This document shows positions 32,291 to 42,667 of a stretch of DNA of 64,000 nt, piece by piece. The stretch covers positions 211,501 through 275,500 of the forward strand of contig NW_020167543.1 in NCBI RefSeq assembly GCF_001641265.1, read 5' to 3'. Below the pieces are notes generated by a model, which did not search any database, was not told the origin of the DNA, and saw nothing but the letters and a program-made list of their open reading frames with translations. This DNA comes from Pseudogymnoascus destructans (lineage: Eukaryota; Ascomycota; Leotiomycetes; Thelebolales; Thelebolaceae). Within the stretch, counting starts at the first letter, position 1; every line of letters starts with the position of its first letter. Made by a program: the position numbers and the translations under genes.

Positions 32291-32501
32291 CAGTGTGTTA
32301 AATAGTATGAACCCGTATACTGCCAAGGAATGCACATGCCAGCATAAAGCACGTGCGTGATAGTTGCTCTACCAACATGATAATAACCTCAGTAACACAA
32401 TGTTTATTTATCCTAAATTTTCCTATTTGGGACCCGCTCAGACTCTATGATGTCAGGAAAAGTGCTTGGCAGTATACGGGTTCATACTATTTAACACACT
32501 G
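32291..32501. mobile_element. hAT-type MITE, copy 2
   Basis: Perfect-looking terminal repeats: CAGTGTGTTAAATAGTATGA at the left and its complement ending TTTAACACACTG at the right. 211 bp long, no coding capacity. Flanks GATCAACC and GATAAACT differ at two of eight positions and may be a decayed 8-bp duplication. The interior is close to copy 1 at 18126-18342. Confidence 0.88.
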
Positions 32502-32717
32502 GATAAACTCAAAATCGATATACTTAGAAAAGTCGTCGTTAATGTTAGTAGAGTTCATGAATAGACAAGTGCCTACGTTTGGCTTAGTAACCATACATCG
32601 TTACAAGAATATTCTAGCTCGACGGTTAATGGGTTTTTTCTAGCTAGCTCGCTTTGCTAAGCGAGCAGTGTAGTTAAGAAATGTAGTTCCTTACCTAGCT
32701 AACAGGGCAACCTTAGG
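32502..32717. other. Unidentified repeat-like sequence between MITE and LTR3
   Basis: No gene recognised. It contains the short palindrome CTCGCTTTGCTAAGCGAG (about 32650). Confidence 0.4.
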
Positions 32718-32772
32718 TGTAATGGTGGGTGCACCAGATGTGAGAATCTAGCCACCCAGGGGAAGGGATGAT
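32718..32772 (+). repeat. LTR3 5' fragment (55 bp)
   Basis: First 55 bp of the family (TGTAATGGTGGGTGCACCAG..) directly before another complete copy in the same orientation. Preceded by TTAGG. Confidence 0.85.
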
Positions 32773-33698
32773 TGTAATGGTGGGTGCACCAGATGTGAGA
32801 ATCTAGCCACCCAAGGAAGGGATGAATTTACTAAGACAACACACTGTCTTAGAAAACAGAGCCAAAGGGTCGTAGCTTAGACTATTCCACAACGCAGCAA
32901 TCAGGTGTATGATGTAGTGAAGTGGTTCAGACAAGTTGCAACAAATGTTGAGTCTGGGAACTCAGGGGTAAGTCAGGGGTTAACACCTCACTGACTTTTC
33001 AGAAACAAGGAGTAACAAGATCAATGCTTGGAAGCTTGGAAAAGACGTGGAAGTATGTGATAGTCGATTTACTGTATTGTCTGCTTGCCCTTTCTTAAGG
33101 AAAGGGCAATCCTATTTATGCTAAAGGAATGTAGTTCTCTCATTTTCCAAGACTTTCCATGACTTACCAGGCTTGGTAACTGTAGTCGACGTAAGAGAAT
33201 CCCATAGAACCATCTCTTAGGTTCGTAGCCTATAGGAAGTAAAAGGAGGTCCAAGGTCAGAGTACCCCTATAGACAAATTATGTCATAGACAAATTATGT
33301 CACAGACAAATTATGTCATAACTTAACCAATCTTGTGGGTAACTAAAGAGCGATGACATGTAATGAATCATAGAGGTTTGTAGGAGCTTTTAGAGCTATC
33401 GCTCATGCTCCTAGGCCTCTAGTTGGTAGAGATATGTCATGTGGTAGTATGAGTTTTGTCATGTAATGAATCATAGAGGGTTGTAGAGATATGCTATGTG
33501 GTAATATCGGCCCAGTAACTAAGGAGCGATGACGTGTAATGAATCATAGATGGTTGTAGCAATCGTTGAGTAGTATTGCTCTTGTTGTTGGTGTGATAAG
33601 CCAAAATATGTATAGTGACTTGTAGGTTTGAGGAGGAGATTTCCAAGTTTGCTCTTGAGTTTGATAGCAAACTGAGTGCAACGAATGTCAGTATGACA
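32773..33698 (+). repeat. LTR3 copy C, full length, plus orientation
   Basis: Runs from TGTAATGGTGGGTG to GTCAGTATGACA, 926 bp, with three copies of the 16-bp internal repeat (33271-33318). The flanks share only TGAT (32769-32772 and 33699-33702), whereas other copies have 5-bp duplications. It lies in the wrong orientation to be the 3' LTR of the adjoining minus-strand pol gene. Confidence 0.9.
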
Positions 33699-36116
33699 TG
33701 ATCCCCCTTTTAAGGACGTTTGTTGGCTGTCTGCTTGCCCTTTAGCCAGGTGGCTTTCTTAGAAAGAAATTCTAGAATGAGCTTAGATGCATTTTTTAGA
33801 TTTCTCTTAGGCTCCCAAGTGTTGTCACTTGTAGGATAGCCTTTCCACTTAACGAGGAAGTAGTCCTGACCTCTAAGTGTCATTTTGTCAAGGATAGACT
33901 CTACTTCATATTCTGGTTGATCCAAGATCAGAACAGGAGGTGGAGGAGACTGAAGTGGTCTTAAGGAACTTTCTTGTGCCTTAGACAAGAGAGATGCATG
34001 GAAGACATTATGGATAGTCCAAGTAGGTGGTAATGCAAGCTCGAAAGCATTCTTGCCAATAGTCCTTGTGATCTTAAAGGGTCCAAGTCTTTTAGTATCA
34101 AGTTTGTCTGATGGTCTAGTAGTTGTGATATGTCTTCTAGACAAAAAGACTTGATCACCAACTTTGAATTGTGGTGCAACCACCCCCCTGTTAAAGGCCT
34201 GAGCCTGCTCGTCTTGTGCACGCTGTATTTGGACCTTGAGATAGTCCTGGAGGCCCTTAAGGTAGATGATTCTTTCAGTAGCAGAAGGGTTTTTGAGATT
34301 TTCAGGACAATTCAGTTCTGCCACTTCAAACCTAGGGTGATAACCATAGTTTGCATAGAAAGGTGTCTCTTTTGTGGTGTTAGAGACCGTGTTGTTGTAA
34401 GCAAATTCTGCAAGATGGAGAAGATCTGCCCAGTTGTCTTGAGCATAGTTTGTATAAATTCTTAGATATTGTTCAAGTACAGAGTTGACTCTCTCTGTCT
34501 GGCCATCTGTTTGAGGGTGATAAGCTGTAGAAAAGCGTTGTTCCATGTTTAAGAGTTTAGAGAACTCCTTAAAAAAGTTTGAAGTGAAAACTGCTCCCCT
34601 ATCTGAGATCCAGTGTCCAGGAATTCCATGATATTTAAAGACCACCTTGAGGAATAGCCACGCAAGTTCAGAAGCTGTGATAGTCTCATTGCAAGGCTCA
34701 AAGTGTGCCATTTTTGTGAGCCTTTCTACCACCACAAGGATAGAGTCATAAGGGGTAGCACCCCCTTTTGGGATAGAAGGAGGCAACTTGACTATAAAGT
34801 CAATGGATATGGAGTCCCATGGGCGTTCTGGTATAGGTAGAGGCTGCAAGAGGCCATAGGGCTTTTGCCGTGTAGGTTTGTTCAAGTTGCAAGTAGTGCA
34901 AGAAGATATATAGTCTTGAAGAGTAGTCCTTAGACTAGGCCAGTAGAACTTTCTTGTTAGAAGTTCATAAGTTTTTGCAAAGCCAAAGTGCCCTGCAGCT
35001 GGAGCATCATGGAACTGCTGTAGGAGGTGTAGCTGTAATCGTTTATCCCTTGGGACATAGATATAGCTCTTGAATAAGAGAAGTCCTTGCTGATTTTTTG
35101 AGAAATTTTGTAGTCCAACTTTCTCAAGAGAGGAGCCTTTCTTCTGGAGGTATTCCAAAGTTCTTTTGGCAAAGGGATCGTGGTTGTAAGCATCTTTGAA
35201 TGCTTTAAGAAGTGTTGCTGAGGGTGTATAGTCTTTAAAGGTCTCTGGTTTCTGAGAAGAGGTAATGGGGGCAACTTGGTTTTGAGGGGATAAGTTTCCC
35301 TCTAAGTCCTCTGTAGTGCGAGGGTTGCTTAAAGATGCTGCTATAAGCTTTGTAGAGTCTAGCAGGGCCTTTGTATTGCTTGTTTTAGCAGAATCTTGGT
35401 AGTCATGTCTTCTTGAGAGGAGATCTGCTCTTTGATTCTTGGCCCCTGAGACATGTTTTATAACAAAGTCAAAACCTCCTAGTTGTTCAGACCACCTTGC
35501 TTGTCGTCGATTGAGCTGTTTAGTGGTTGTAAAGGTCAAGAGATTTGAATGGTCACTGTAAATAGTGATAGGATAGTTTGCCCCTTCAAGGTAGCATCTC
35601 CAATGCTTTAGAGAACATACTATGGCAAGCAGTTCCTTGTCTGTAATGGGATAGTTTTGTTCAGCTGCTGATAGCTTTCTTGAGTAAAATGCCACAGGCT
35701 GTAGCTCTTCTTGTTTGTCTTTTGGAGCTTGGTATAAGATTCCAGAAATGGCAAAATCTGAGGCATCTGTCTCAAGAGTGGCAGGTTTCAAGGGGTTAAA
35801 GTGTAGTAACATTTTCCCTTCTTTAAATTCTCCTTTAAGAGCATCGAAAGCATCTTGCTGTGTCTTATCCCAGTGATACAAAGTGTCCTTGTGAAGTAAT
35901 TGAGTAAGGGGTAAAGCCAAGGATGTATATCTTGGTATAAACCTCCTGTAATAGTTGGCAAACCCAAGGAAAGACTGAACCTCTTTAATGCTGGAAGGAA
36001 TAGGCCACGTTTGTACTGCTTTTGTCTTTTCAGGGTCCATCTGAATGCCTTCTGTTGAAATTCTATGTCCTAAGAAATCAACTTGAGACATATGGAAAAG
36101 ACATTTCTCAAGTTTG
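33699..36116 (-). pseudogene. Ty3/gypsy Pol, 5' truncated: RT thumb, RNase H, integrase, chromodomain
   Basis: Minus-strand frame, open from 36116 to the stop at 33710, without internal stops. It starts inside the reverse transcriptase (LEKCLFHMSQVDFLGHRIS), beyond the catalytic YxDD, so it cannot be active. It continues through FLGFANYYRRFIPRY, RNase H (ETDASDFAISGIL), the integrase zinc finger (HFGFAKTYELL.. CTTCNLNK), the DDE core (IDFIVKLPP, ISDRGAVFTSNFF, TDGQTERVN) and a chromodomain (EYEVESIL.. DNTWEPKRNL). The purine tract AAAAGGGGGATCA follows the stop, as expected before a 3' LTR. Gag, protease and half of RT are lost at the junction with LTR3 copy D. Confidence 0.88.
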
Positions 36117-37052
36117 TGTCATACTGACATTCGTTGCACTCAGTTTGCTATCAAACTCAAGAGCAAACTTAGAAATCTCCTCCTCAAACCCACAAGTCAC
36201 CATACATATCTTGGCTTATCACACCAACAACAGAAGCAATACTACTCAACGATTACTGCAAACTCTTCTACTACATCTGTTTATGCTACATACATCACGG
36301 CATATCATTTGGACACTCATTGAACAAGTTATTAAGAAAATCTCCTCCTTAAGGGGGTGGGCCAATACTACCACATGGCATATCTCTACCAACTAGAGGC
36401 CTAGGAACATGAACGATAGCTCTATAAGCTTCTACAACCCTCTATGATTCATTACACGTCATCGCTCCTTAGTTACCCACAATATTGGTTAAGTTATGAC
36501 ATAATTTGTCTATAGGTACTCTGACCTTGGACCTCCTTTTCACTTCCTATAGGCTAGGAACCCAAGAGATGGTTCTATGGGATTCTCTTACGTTCACTAC
36601 ATGATTAGCAAGCTAGTTGTGGGTCGCACTTGATTTCTAATACATTTACCAAGCCTGGTTAGTCATGGAAAGTCATGGAAAATGAGAGAACTACACTCCT
36701 TTGGCATAAATAGGATTGCCCTTTCCTTAAGAAAGGGCAAGCAGGCAATACAGTAAATCGACTAGCACATACTTCTACGTCTTTTCCAAGCTTCCAAGCA
36801 TTGATCTTGTTATTCTCTGTTTTTGAAAAGTCAGTGAGGTGCTAACCTCTGACTTACCCCTGAGTTCTCAGACTCAACATTTGTTGCAACTTGTCTAAAC
36901 CACTTCACCACATCATACACCTGATTGCTGCGTTGTGGAATAGTCTAAGCTACAACCCTTTGGCTCTGTTTCCTAAGACAGTGTGTTGTCTTAGTAAATT
37001 CATCCCTTCCTTGGGTGGCTAGATTCTCATATCTGGTGCACCCACCATTACA
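36117..37052 (-). repeat. LTR3 copy D, full length, minus orientation
   Basis: Reverse complement of the family from CATTACA at 37052 to TGTCATACTG at 36117, 936 bp. It has one 16-bp unit and an extra segment (about 36240-36350) shared with copy E at 55936. Read on the minus strand it is preceded by GACGA within pogo I transposase and followed by the truncated pol gene. Flanks do not match each other (GACGA and CAAAC). Confidence 0.9.
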
Positions 37053-37463
37053 TCGTCGAAGCCAGCCTACACTGAAGTCTGGGCAGACTGTGCTATCGTT
37101 ATGTGGAAGGCGTTCCCAGATTTGTCACGCCTTTTGTTGAAGTAGATCACCAGTTGTAAACCCTCCATTCGACTCAATTCGAAGTTGCCAAGTAAGAAGA
37201 AGCTTTTCGACTTCAGGCCAGTTTCCAGTTCGTAATCGTGCTCTGTTGGTATTAGGAGCTTCGTCAAGGCTGTCAAAGTGATGGCTGAGAGACTCAGAGA
37301 CTGTCGACTGGCTAAGTTTGTGGTTATATTGCTGGAGGAACCATTCGATACACTGCTTTTGAGTTGGCTTTTGATGTTGTTTCTGAGCCCAGGCACGAAG
37401 GGCACGGCGTTGTTCGAGTAGAATAGGCTGCTTTTGAGGCATTCTGAAGGTCAAGAAACACAC
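37053..37463 (-). pseudogene. pogo I transposase, N-terminal part
   Basis: Minus-strand start at 37443 or 37463 (MPQKQPILLEQRRALRAWAQ) with the helix-turn-helix DNA-binding region (KPTQKQCIEWFLQQYNHKLS, QSTVSESLSHHFDSL). A frameshift near 37125 is needed to reach CPDFSVGWLRR, where LTR3 copy D starts. The continuation (FKERHNIK..) is found at 7869, at the other locus. The right terminal repeat of the element ends GGCATTTGACTG then TA (about 37611). Confidence 0.8.
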
Positions 37464-37664
37464 ATTGGTTGATGGATAATACGATAATTGGAGGCAGAAT
37501 GATGATTATCTTGAATATCGGACAATATATGGTGTTTTGATTTGGTGCGAGAAAATATATCGCACAATTGAATATATCTGCTAACCGAACATCATCTTAG
37601 CGGCATTTGACTGTATATTGATTTTTATGTAATCCAACTCTGCACCTGTGACTCTTGACCCAAT

Positions 37665-38139
37665 TGTTACGACGGAACAAGAAGGCTGGCCAACTACAGG
37701 ACAGGAAGGAGGGAGGTCACATGAGACCGGCCCTGGTACCTGGAGGGGCAGCGGGGAATAGTAGTTCCGAAAGTATCACGTGACGGACTCGCAGGATGAT
37801 GAGAAGAGTCCTAAGAGTCCAGGACTCCGAGGACTCGAGTGAGTTCCCAGGAGTCCACTAGGCACGTGATGGACTCGCAGGATGATGAGAAGAGTCCTAA
37901 GAGTCCAGGACTCCGAGGACTCGAGTGAGTTCCCAGGAGTCCACTAGGCACGACGCCACTATATAAGTAGATAGTATTTCCTTAGATAGGAGCTTCGTGC
38001 TCAACTCAATACAGTATTTGTTATATACTAGTAACGTGTTACTTGAAGCCTTTGTGTCTGATCCCCTGCCTCCTCTGATAAGTAAACCTTTACGCAAGAG
38101 AACCTCTGTGTCTTCTATCGTTTAGAAGTCAGCGTTACA
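37665..38139 (+). repeat. Solo LTR2 with target duplication CCAAT
   Basis: 475 bp, nearly identical to 6655-7129, flanked on both sides by CCAAT (37660-37664 and 38140-38144). No internal element sequence, so it is the product of LTR-LTR recombination. It sits in the 3' region of a pogo II copy. Confidence 0.95.
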
Positions 38140-38144
38140 CCAAT

Positions 38145-38596
38145 GCCTCGAGAGCGAATTCTAAATGCTCGAGGCCTCGTAAATAGTCCGATTGAAGAGC
38201 CTCTTGTTGTTTGGTAAACTCAATCAGAACCTAGAGTGCTTGACGAGCGCTCTTTACAGAATGTAAAGAGCACTCTAATTGCAGCTCTTCTTCATCATCA
38301 TCTTGATGCTCATCAAAAAACTTCGTCCTCGCTTAGTATCCCATCTTGTATATCCTCTTCTTCGTCACTCGGATTTAGAAAGTTAGAGATTGTAATAACG
38401 TCGTAAATATTACCAGCCTGTATAACTTGGTTGTAGAGTTCGTTAATACCTAGAGGAGCGATTGGAATAGGAAGAGCAATCGGAATGCTAACAAGCGTAG
38501 ATTTTCAAAAACAGTTGTAGATTGTTGTCTTTGTAACATATTGAGTCCAGCTCTATAGAACCCATCGGACTACAAAGTGTAGATTCATTAACGTAA
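38145..38596 (-). pseudogene. pogo II transposase, degraded C-terminal part
   Basis: On the minus strand the frame from 38596 reads MNLHFVVRWVL, TTIYNCF, KSTLVSIPIALPIPIAPLG, ELYNQVIQAGNIYDVITISNF and LNPSDEEEDIQDG. These match the C-terminal region of the pogo I and III transposases. Several stops interrupt it. The rest of the element is displaced by LTR2 copies on both sides. Confidence 0.75.
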
Positions 38597-38790
38597 TGTA
38601 ACGCTAACTTCTATTTAATAGAAGACACTGAGGTTTCTTGTGTAAGGTTGACTTGACAGAGGAGGCATAGGATTAAACACAAAGGCTTTCTAAGTAACAT
38701 GTTACAGTATTGTAAAGAATACTATATTGAGTTGAGCACGAAGCTCCTATCTAAGGAAATACTATCTACTTATATAGTGGCATCGTGCCA
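38597..38790 (-). repeat. LTR2 fragment, inverted and diverged
   Basis: Reverse complement of the last ~200 bp of LTR2: starts TGTAACGCTAACTTCT and continues through GAGTTGAGCACGAAGCTCC and ACTTATATAGTGGCATCGTG. More diverged than the other two copies and cut at the inverted-repeat unit that follows. Confidence 0.85.
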
Positions 38791-39025
38791 AAGGGATATC
38801 AAGGATATTTTGGATAACAAATATCCATGATATCCTCTGCTATCCATCACGTGGGGTTGCGGAGGGGGGGGAGAAGGTGGTTGATGTGGAGAGGATGGAG
38901 GAGGTGCGGCTGGGGCAGTTGAAGTGCATGTAGGTTCAGAATGAGGAGCGGGGGTTGTATGGTGCTTGTGTAGGTTGGGTTGGGGCTGAGGGATGTTGGG
39001 AGGCTGCGATGACAGAGTTCATGCG

Positions 39026-39101
39026 AGAGAAGGCAGCAGGCGCGCAGATTACCCAATCCTGACACGGGGAGGTAGTGACAATAAATACTGATACAGGGCT
39101 C
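39026..39101 (+). pseudogene. 18S rRNA fragment (plus strand)
   Basis: AGAAGGCAGCAGGCGCGCAG, ATTACCCAATCCTGACACGG and GGAGGTAGTGACAATAAATA are the conserved eukaryotic small-subunit sequence around the 5' domain end, with C-to-T and G-to-A changes. It stops at GGGCTC and abuts an inverted fragment of the region lying upstream in a normal gene. Confidence 0.9.
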
Positions 39102-39358
39102 AGGCTCCCTCTCCGGAATAGAACCCTAATTCCCCGTTACCCGTTGAAACCATGGTAGGCCACTATCCTACCATCGAAAGTTGATAGGGCAGAAATTTGA
39201 ATAAACCATCGCTGGCACAAGGCCATGCAATTCGTTAAGTTATTATGAATCACCAAGAAGCCCCGAAGAGCATTGGTATTTTATCTAATAAATACACCCC
39301 TTCTGAAGTCGGGTTTTTTAGCTTGTATTAGCTCTAGAATTACCACGGTTATTACCTA
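39102..39358 (-). pseudogene. 18S rRNA fragment (minus strand)
   Basis: On the minus strand the sequence runs AACCGTGGTAATTCTAGAGC, TAAC.. GGTTTATTCAAATTTCTGCC, CTATCAACTTTCGATGGTAG and AACGGGTAACGGGGAATTAG to CCGGAGAGGGAGCC. It is the 5' domain of small-subunit rRNA, about 257 bp, with mostly transition differences. Not part of an rDNA array. Confidence 0.93.
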
Positions 39359-39499
39359 GGGCTTAGAGCAACTAGGAATATGATATTTGCTGCTGTCTGT
39401 AAGCTGTGGAGCCCACAGCTGCCCCCGTCACAAAGCTGGCTTACAAAATTTATACAGAATGAGCTTAAGGAATATCACTTTATTACTATGAAGCCAATT

Positions 39500-39995
39500 G
39501 CGTAGCAGCGTATGAAGGCCTAAGCCCTGAAATCGTATGTCTATTACTATACTTAAGGCTGTGTCTACAACTAGAAAAGTCATACTGCCTGTACTTATCA
39601 TTCTAGGCAAAATACACATGGATTCTTAGTACCACACCAACCTTTAAGGCACAGAGCTCATGCTCTCTAACACTGGATTTTTAAACAGCTAGCTTGCCTT
39701 ACGGTAGCTAGAGCACTTTGCAGAGCATACTCCCTCTAAGAAAACGAAGGTTTTACTACTTAACTCTCATGTGAGCCATACAAGCGATGATTTCATCATT
39801 ATGGCAGAAAAACACAATATTATCATATACACATTCCTATCCCATCTTACTTATATTTTACAGCCACTAGATGTAGGGATCTTCCAGCTGTATAAGCACT
39901 GGCACAGAGAGGCTGTGCTTGCTGCCATACGTGATATAGATGTTACATATGACTGTTACAGCTATGGTAACGTGACGTCATGGTTACAGGGCTAG
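39500..39995 (+). pseudogene. Fot1/pogo-type transposase remnant
   Basis: Pieces readable between stops: KAVSTTRKVILPVLIILGK (block after the first catalytic Asp), a block like LEHFAEHTPSKKTKVLLLNS, then SHTSDDFIIMAEKHNIIIYT and LQPLDVGIFQLYKHWHREAV, which is the third-Asp region of DDE_1 transposases. Heavily decayed. Confidence 0.75.
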
Positions 39996-40115
39996 CAGGG
40001 CTAGGCTCTAGTAACGTGACCTGTGAGTCACAAGGCTAGCGCTTATAGCCACAACCACACGTGATGGATAGCAGAGGATATCATGGATATTTGTTATCCA
40101 AAATATCCTTGATAT

Positions 40116-40361
40116 TGTAAGGATGCCTTCGCCATCAGTTACGGAAGGGATCTGAGTCGGACTAGTTATGGTCACGTGATAAGAGTTAAGGCAGGTTAGC
40201 CAAGTCGGACACGTTTCGGGTACTTAAGGGGATTGGCCCAACGGGGTTCCCCATCATCTTTTTTGTATCCTTCGTAGTAGACCTATAGGATAGCATCCGT
40301 TTAGCTCCGACTCGTGCTCCCATATGCTATTACTGTGAGCTGGGTGCCCTGTGTACTTACA
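40116..40361 (+). repeat. Solo LTR1 with target duplication GATAT
   Basis: Starts TGTAAGGATGCC and ends GTACTTACA, 246 bp, flanked by GATAT at 40111-40115 and 40362-40366. It shares TTTTTTGTATCCTTCGTAG and GACCTATAGGAT with the LTR at 2754-3052 but has a shorter 5' half. It lies exactly at the outer edge of the right inverted-repeat arm. Confidence 0.92.
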
Positions 40362-40735
40362 GATATACTAAACCTATGAGTCACAAGGCTAGCGCTTACA
40401 GCCACAACAAGGATCTATTTCTTTATGGCCTGTGTCTATGCAGTAGAGAGTACAGTCGAGTTGCGCTAAGTCGATTCGCAATTAGTCGATTATTGCGATA
40501 ACTCAGTATTTTTCTTTGGCCCAAATTAATTCCTCATACAAATCGCGATTCACTCGATATTGACCTCATTCACCAAATTATAGACTTATCGGATGAATCG
40601 ATGCCTCCAATTCGACTGTACACAATGATGACTGAGCAGTGTCACGCGCTCAGAAGTTGGTTCTCTTGACAGTATCCTCGACCTACCCAGAGAGCCTGTA
40701 TCGAATGGTTTCAACAGCAGTATAATCACTGTCTT

Positions 40736-41660
40736 TGTAATGGTGGGTGCACCAGATGTGAGAATCTAGCCACCCAAGGAAGGGATGAATTTACTAAGAC
40801 AACACACTGTCTTAGGAAACAAAGCCAAAGGGTTCTAGCTTAGACTATTCCACAATGCAGCAATCAGGTGTGTGATGTAGTGAAGTGGTTCAGACAAGTT
40901 GTAACAAATGTTGAGTCTGAGAACTCAGGATAAGTCAGAGGTTAACACCTCACTGACTTTTCAGAAACAAGGAGTAACAAGATCAATTCTTGGAAGCTTG
41001 GAAAAGACGTGGAAGTATGTGATAGTCGATTTACTGTATTGTCTGCTTGACCTTTCTTAAGGAAAGGGCAATCCTATTTATGCTAAAGGAGTGTAGTTCT
41101 CTCATTTTCCAAGACTTTCCATGACTAACCAGGCTTGGTAACTGTAGTCGACGTAAGAGAACCCCATAGAACCATCTCTTAGGTTCGTAGCCTATAGGAA
41201 GTAAAAGGAGGTCCAAGGTCAGAGTACCCCTATAGACAAATTATGTCATAGACAAATTATGTCACAGACAAATTATGTCATAACTTAACCAATCTTGTGG
41301 GTAACTAAAGAGCGATGACATGTAATGAATCATAGAGGTTCGTAGGAGCTTTTAGAGCTATTGTTCATGCTCCTAGGCCTCTAGTTGGTAGAGATATGTC
41401 ATGTGGTAGTATGAGTGATGTCATGTAATGAATCATAGAGGGTTGTAGAGATATGCTATGTGGTAATATCGGCCCAGTAACTAAGGAGCGATGACGTGTA
41501 ATGAATCATAGATGGTTGTAGCAATCGTTGAGTAGTATTGCTCTTGTTGTTGGTGTGATAAGCCAAAATATGTATAGTGACTTGTAGGTTTGAGGAGGAG
41601 ATTTCCAAGTTTGCTCTTGAGTTTGATAGCAAACTGAGTGCAACGAATGTCAGTATGACA
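40736..41660 (+). repeat. Solo LTR3 copy A with target duplication GTCTT
   Basis: 925 bp from TGTAATGGTGGGTG to AGTATGACA, flanked by GTCTT at 40731-40735 and 41661-41665. Same orientation as the transposase gene it interrupts. Three 16-bp internal units. Confidence 0.96.
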
Positions 41661-41759
41661 GTCTTACCCAGTCAACGGTCTCTGATTTCTTAAGCTCTCG
41701 ATTTACTAGCCTAGACAGCCCTGTTTCGAGCACCCCTCTTACTGCCAAACGACGTAAAG

Positions 41760-42667
41760 TGTCATACTGACATTCGTTGCAGTCAGTTTGCTATGAAACT
41801 CAAGAGCAAACTTAGAAATCTCCTCCTCAAACCTACAAGTCACTATACATATTTTGGCTTGTCACACCAACAACAAGAGCAATACTACTCAACGATTGCT
41901 ACAACCCTCTATGATTTATTACACGTCATTGCTCCTTAGTTACTGGGCCGATATGACCACATAGCATATCTCTACAACCCTCTATGATTCATTACATGTC
42001 ATCACTCCTTCGTTACTGGCTAATACTACACATGACATATCTCTATCAACTAGAGGCCTAGGAACATGAACGATAGCTCCAAAAGCTTCTACAACCGTCT
42101 ATGATTCATTACACATCATCGCTCCTTAGTTACCCACAAGATTGGTTAAGTTATGACATAGTTTGTCTATAGGGGTACTCTGACCTTGGACCTCCTTTCA
42201 CTTCCTATAGGCTAAGAACCTAGGAGATGGTTCTATGGGATTCTCTTATGTCGACTACAGTTACCAAGCCTGGTTAGTAATGGAAAGTCTTGGAAAATGA
42301 GAGAACTACACTCCTTTAGCATAAATAGGATTGCCCTTTCCTTAAGAAAGGGCAAGTAGACAATACAGTAAATTGACAATCACATACTTCCACATCTTTT
42401 CCAAGCTTCCAAGCATTGATCTTGTTACTCCTTGTTTCTGAAAAGTCAGTGAGGTGCTAACCTCTTGACTTATCCCTGAGTTCTCAGACTCAACATTTGT
42501 TACAACTTGTCTAAACCACTCCACTATATCATACACCTGATTGCTGCGTTGTGGAATAGTCTAAGCTATGACCCTTTGGCTCTTTTTCTAAGACAGTGTG
42601 TTGTCTTAGTAAATTCATCCCTTCCTTGGGTGGCTAGATTCTCACATCTGGTGCACCCACCATTACA
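41760..42667 (-). repeat. Solo LTR3 copy B with target duplication TAAAG
   Basis: 908 bp, inverted, flanked by TAAAG at 41755-41759 and 42668-42672. Nearly identical to copy G (58412-59319), with which it shares GGTACTCTGACCTTGG and one 16-bp unit. Confidence 0.96.

Larger units (their letters stand above)
38796..40115. mobile_element. Unit bounded by ~66-bp inverted repeats, holding 18S rRNA pieces and a transposase remnant
   Basis: The left arm 38796-38862 (ATATCAAGGATATTTTGGAT.. to CACGTGGGGTTGCGG) is the inverse complement of the right arm 40050-40115, perfect over 58 bp and then weaker. Between them lie a G-rich stretch, two fragments of 18S rDNA in opposite directions, and a decayed DDE transposase. 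No target duplication could be defined. It may be a DNA transposon that captured rDNA, or a stacked set of insertions. Confidence 0.6.

Noticed and set aside
32769..33702. TGAT as target duplication of LTR3 copy C
   Set aside because: Only four bases, while the other solo copies show five; not enough to call it a simple insertion.
39026..39358. Functional rRNA gene
   Set aside because: Only two short pieces in opposite directions with many transitions; no rDNA context.
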